Assembly: GCA_964610575.1 (NCBI GenBank)
Contig: CAZSYX010000005.1
Location: 1-64,000 of the forward strand
Reading direction: 5' to 3'
Length of the DNA: 64,000 nucleotides
DNA from: JADJWR01 sp964610575
GTDB taxonomy: Bacteria > Pseudomonadota > Gammaproteobacteria > Burkholderiales > Burkholderiaceae_F
Part shown: positions 63,714 to 64,000 of the stretch, one piece after another
Position numbering within the stretch: position 1 is the first letter of the stretch
Layout of the letters: each line of letters starts with the position of its first letter
Notes under the pieces: model-generated
Told to the model about the DNA's origin: nothing
Databases searched by the model: none
What the model saw: only the letters and a program-made list of their open reading frames with translations
Made by a program: the position numbers and the translations under genes

Positions 63714-63752
63714 ACGCGTTCCGGCTGCAGGCAGATTGCGAAGGCTGACACG

Positions 63753-64000
63753 ATGACCTCGGTTCGATTGAACCCGCTCGACGCCGCCTGGCTCTTCACC
63801 GAGTCGCGCGCCACGCCCAACCACGTCGGCGGCCTGCTGCAGTTCCGCCTGCCCAAGAACGCGCCGCGCGACTACATGCGCCGGCTGATGAAGGAATTCC
63901 GCAACCACCGCAAGTTCCGGGCGCCTTGGAACCGCCGCCTGAAGAGCGGCATCGCCAGCAGCCCGTGGCCGGTGTGGGTGGAGGACGACGAGATCGACCT
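63753..64000 (+). CDS. Wax ester synthase / diacylglycerol acyltransferase-like protein (5' part)
   Basis: The window ends 82 codons into this gene. The visible N-terminus, MTSVRLNPLDAAWLFTES followed by TPNHVGGLLQFRLP, is the start of the WS/DGAT acyltransferase family (pattern LSPLDAxFL...TPMHVG). These enzymes make wax esters or triacylglycerol from acyl-CoA for storage. The catalytic HHxxxDG motif lies beyond the window. ATG 63753 is preceded by a weak site. The frame is open to the window edge with no stop. Confidence 0.82.
   Translation, partial: MTSVRLNPLDAAWLFTESRATPNHVGGLLQFRLPKNAPRDYMRRLMKEFRNHRKFRAPWNRRLKSGIASSPWPVWVEDDEID

Overview
The window looks like a chromosomal segment of a high-GC betaproteobacterium, most likely in or near Burkholderiales. 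The reasons are the gene families and their order: a tRNA-Asp followed by ppiD; the selO-msrB-yciB-bolA-ppiC string facing purL; the mltG-tmk-holB-pilZ-tatD string; a Bug/TctC binding protein; a DUF4936 gene beside ygfZ; and TRAP and Liv-type transporters. I see no insertion sequence, phage, integrase, CRISPR array or rRNA. Coding density is very high, with many 4-nt start/stop overlaps.

Layout. 1-4500: end of tRNA-Asp with its terminator, ppiD, then the divergent tesA-mnmH and ybbA-like genes. 4517-10254 (minus): a TRAP transporter (dctPQM) followed by a D-amino-acid dehydrogenase and the NAD(P)HX repair enzyme. 10405-14079: a fused hydantoinase/5-oxoprolinase divergent from dctP. 14161-21910: purL converging on the minus-strand selO-msrB-yciB-bolA-ppiC string. 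21997-33038: an acyl-CoA catabolic unit made of an acyl-CoA ligase, a complete Liv-type ABC importer, a two-domain enoyl-CoA hydratase/3-hydroxyacyl-CoA dehydrogenase, a medium-chain reductase and a short-chain dehydrogenase. 33224-39010: an M16 protease, a hotdog thioesterase, a GNAT protein, then NRDE, DUF4936 and ygfZ on the minus strand. 39124-43101: mltG-tmk-holB-pilZ-tatD. 43102-43378: an unusually AT-rich gap with two inverted repeats, followed by an orphan FixJ-type regulator. 44201-49779: an NfeD protease with its slipin partner, then glgB, glk and a basic histone-like DUF2934 protein. 50610-57115: an antiporter, a YbdK ligase, a MaoC protein, a Bug binding protein and a menB-menE pair. 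57300-62972: a tightly overlapping six-gene operon encoding an exported DUF3604 (PHP-like) protein, a small secreted protein, a membrane-tethered parvulin and three HupE/UreJ-type membrane proteins. 63072-64000: an XRE regulator and the start of a wax ester synthase/DGAT-like gene cut by the window edge.

The items I would look at first are the DUF3604-PPIase-HupE operon as a possible secreted-metalloenzyme system; the livG-livF junction, where a relic livF start and a 20-bp palindrome lie between the two genes and the surviving LivF has Arg in place of the Walker A Lys; the menBE pair in a presumed betaproteobacterium; the AT-rich island with a CATAAT/ATTATG dyad before the orphan regulator; and a block of stacked hairpins before ybdK. 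Functions are assigned from recognised sequence families; substrates of the transporters and the role of the DUF3604 operon are inference.
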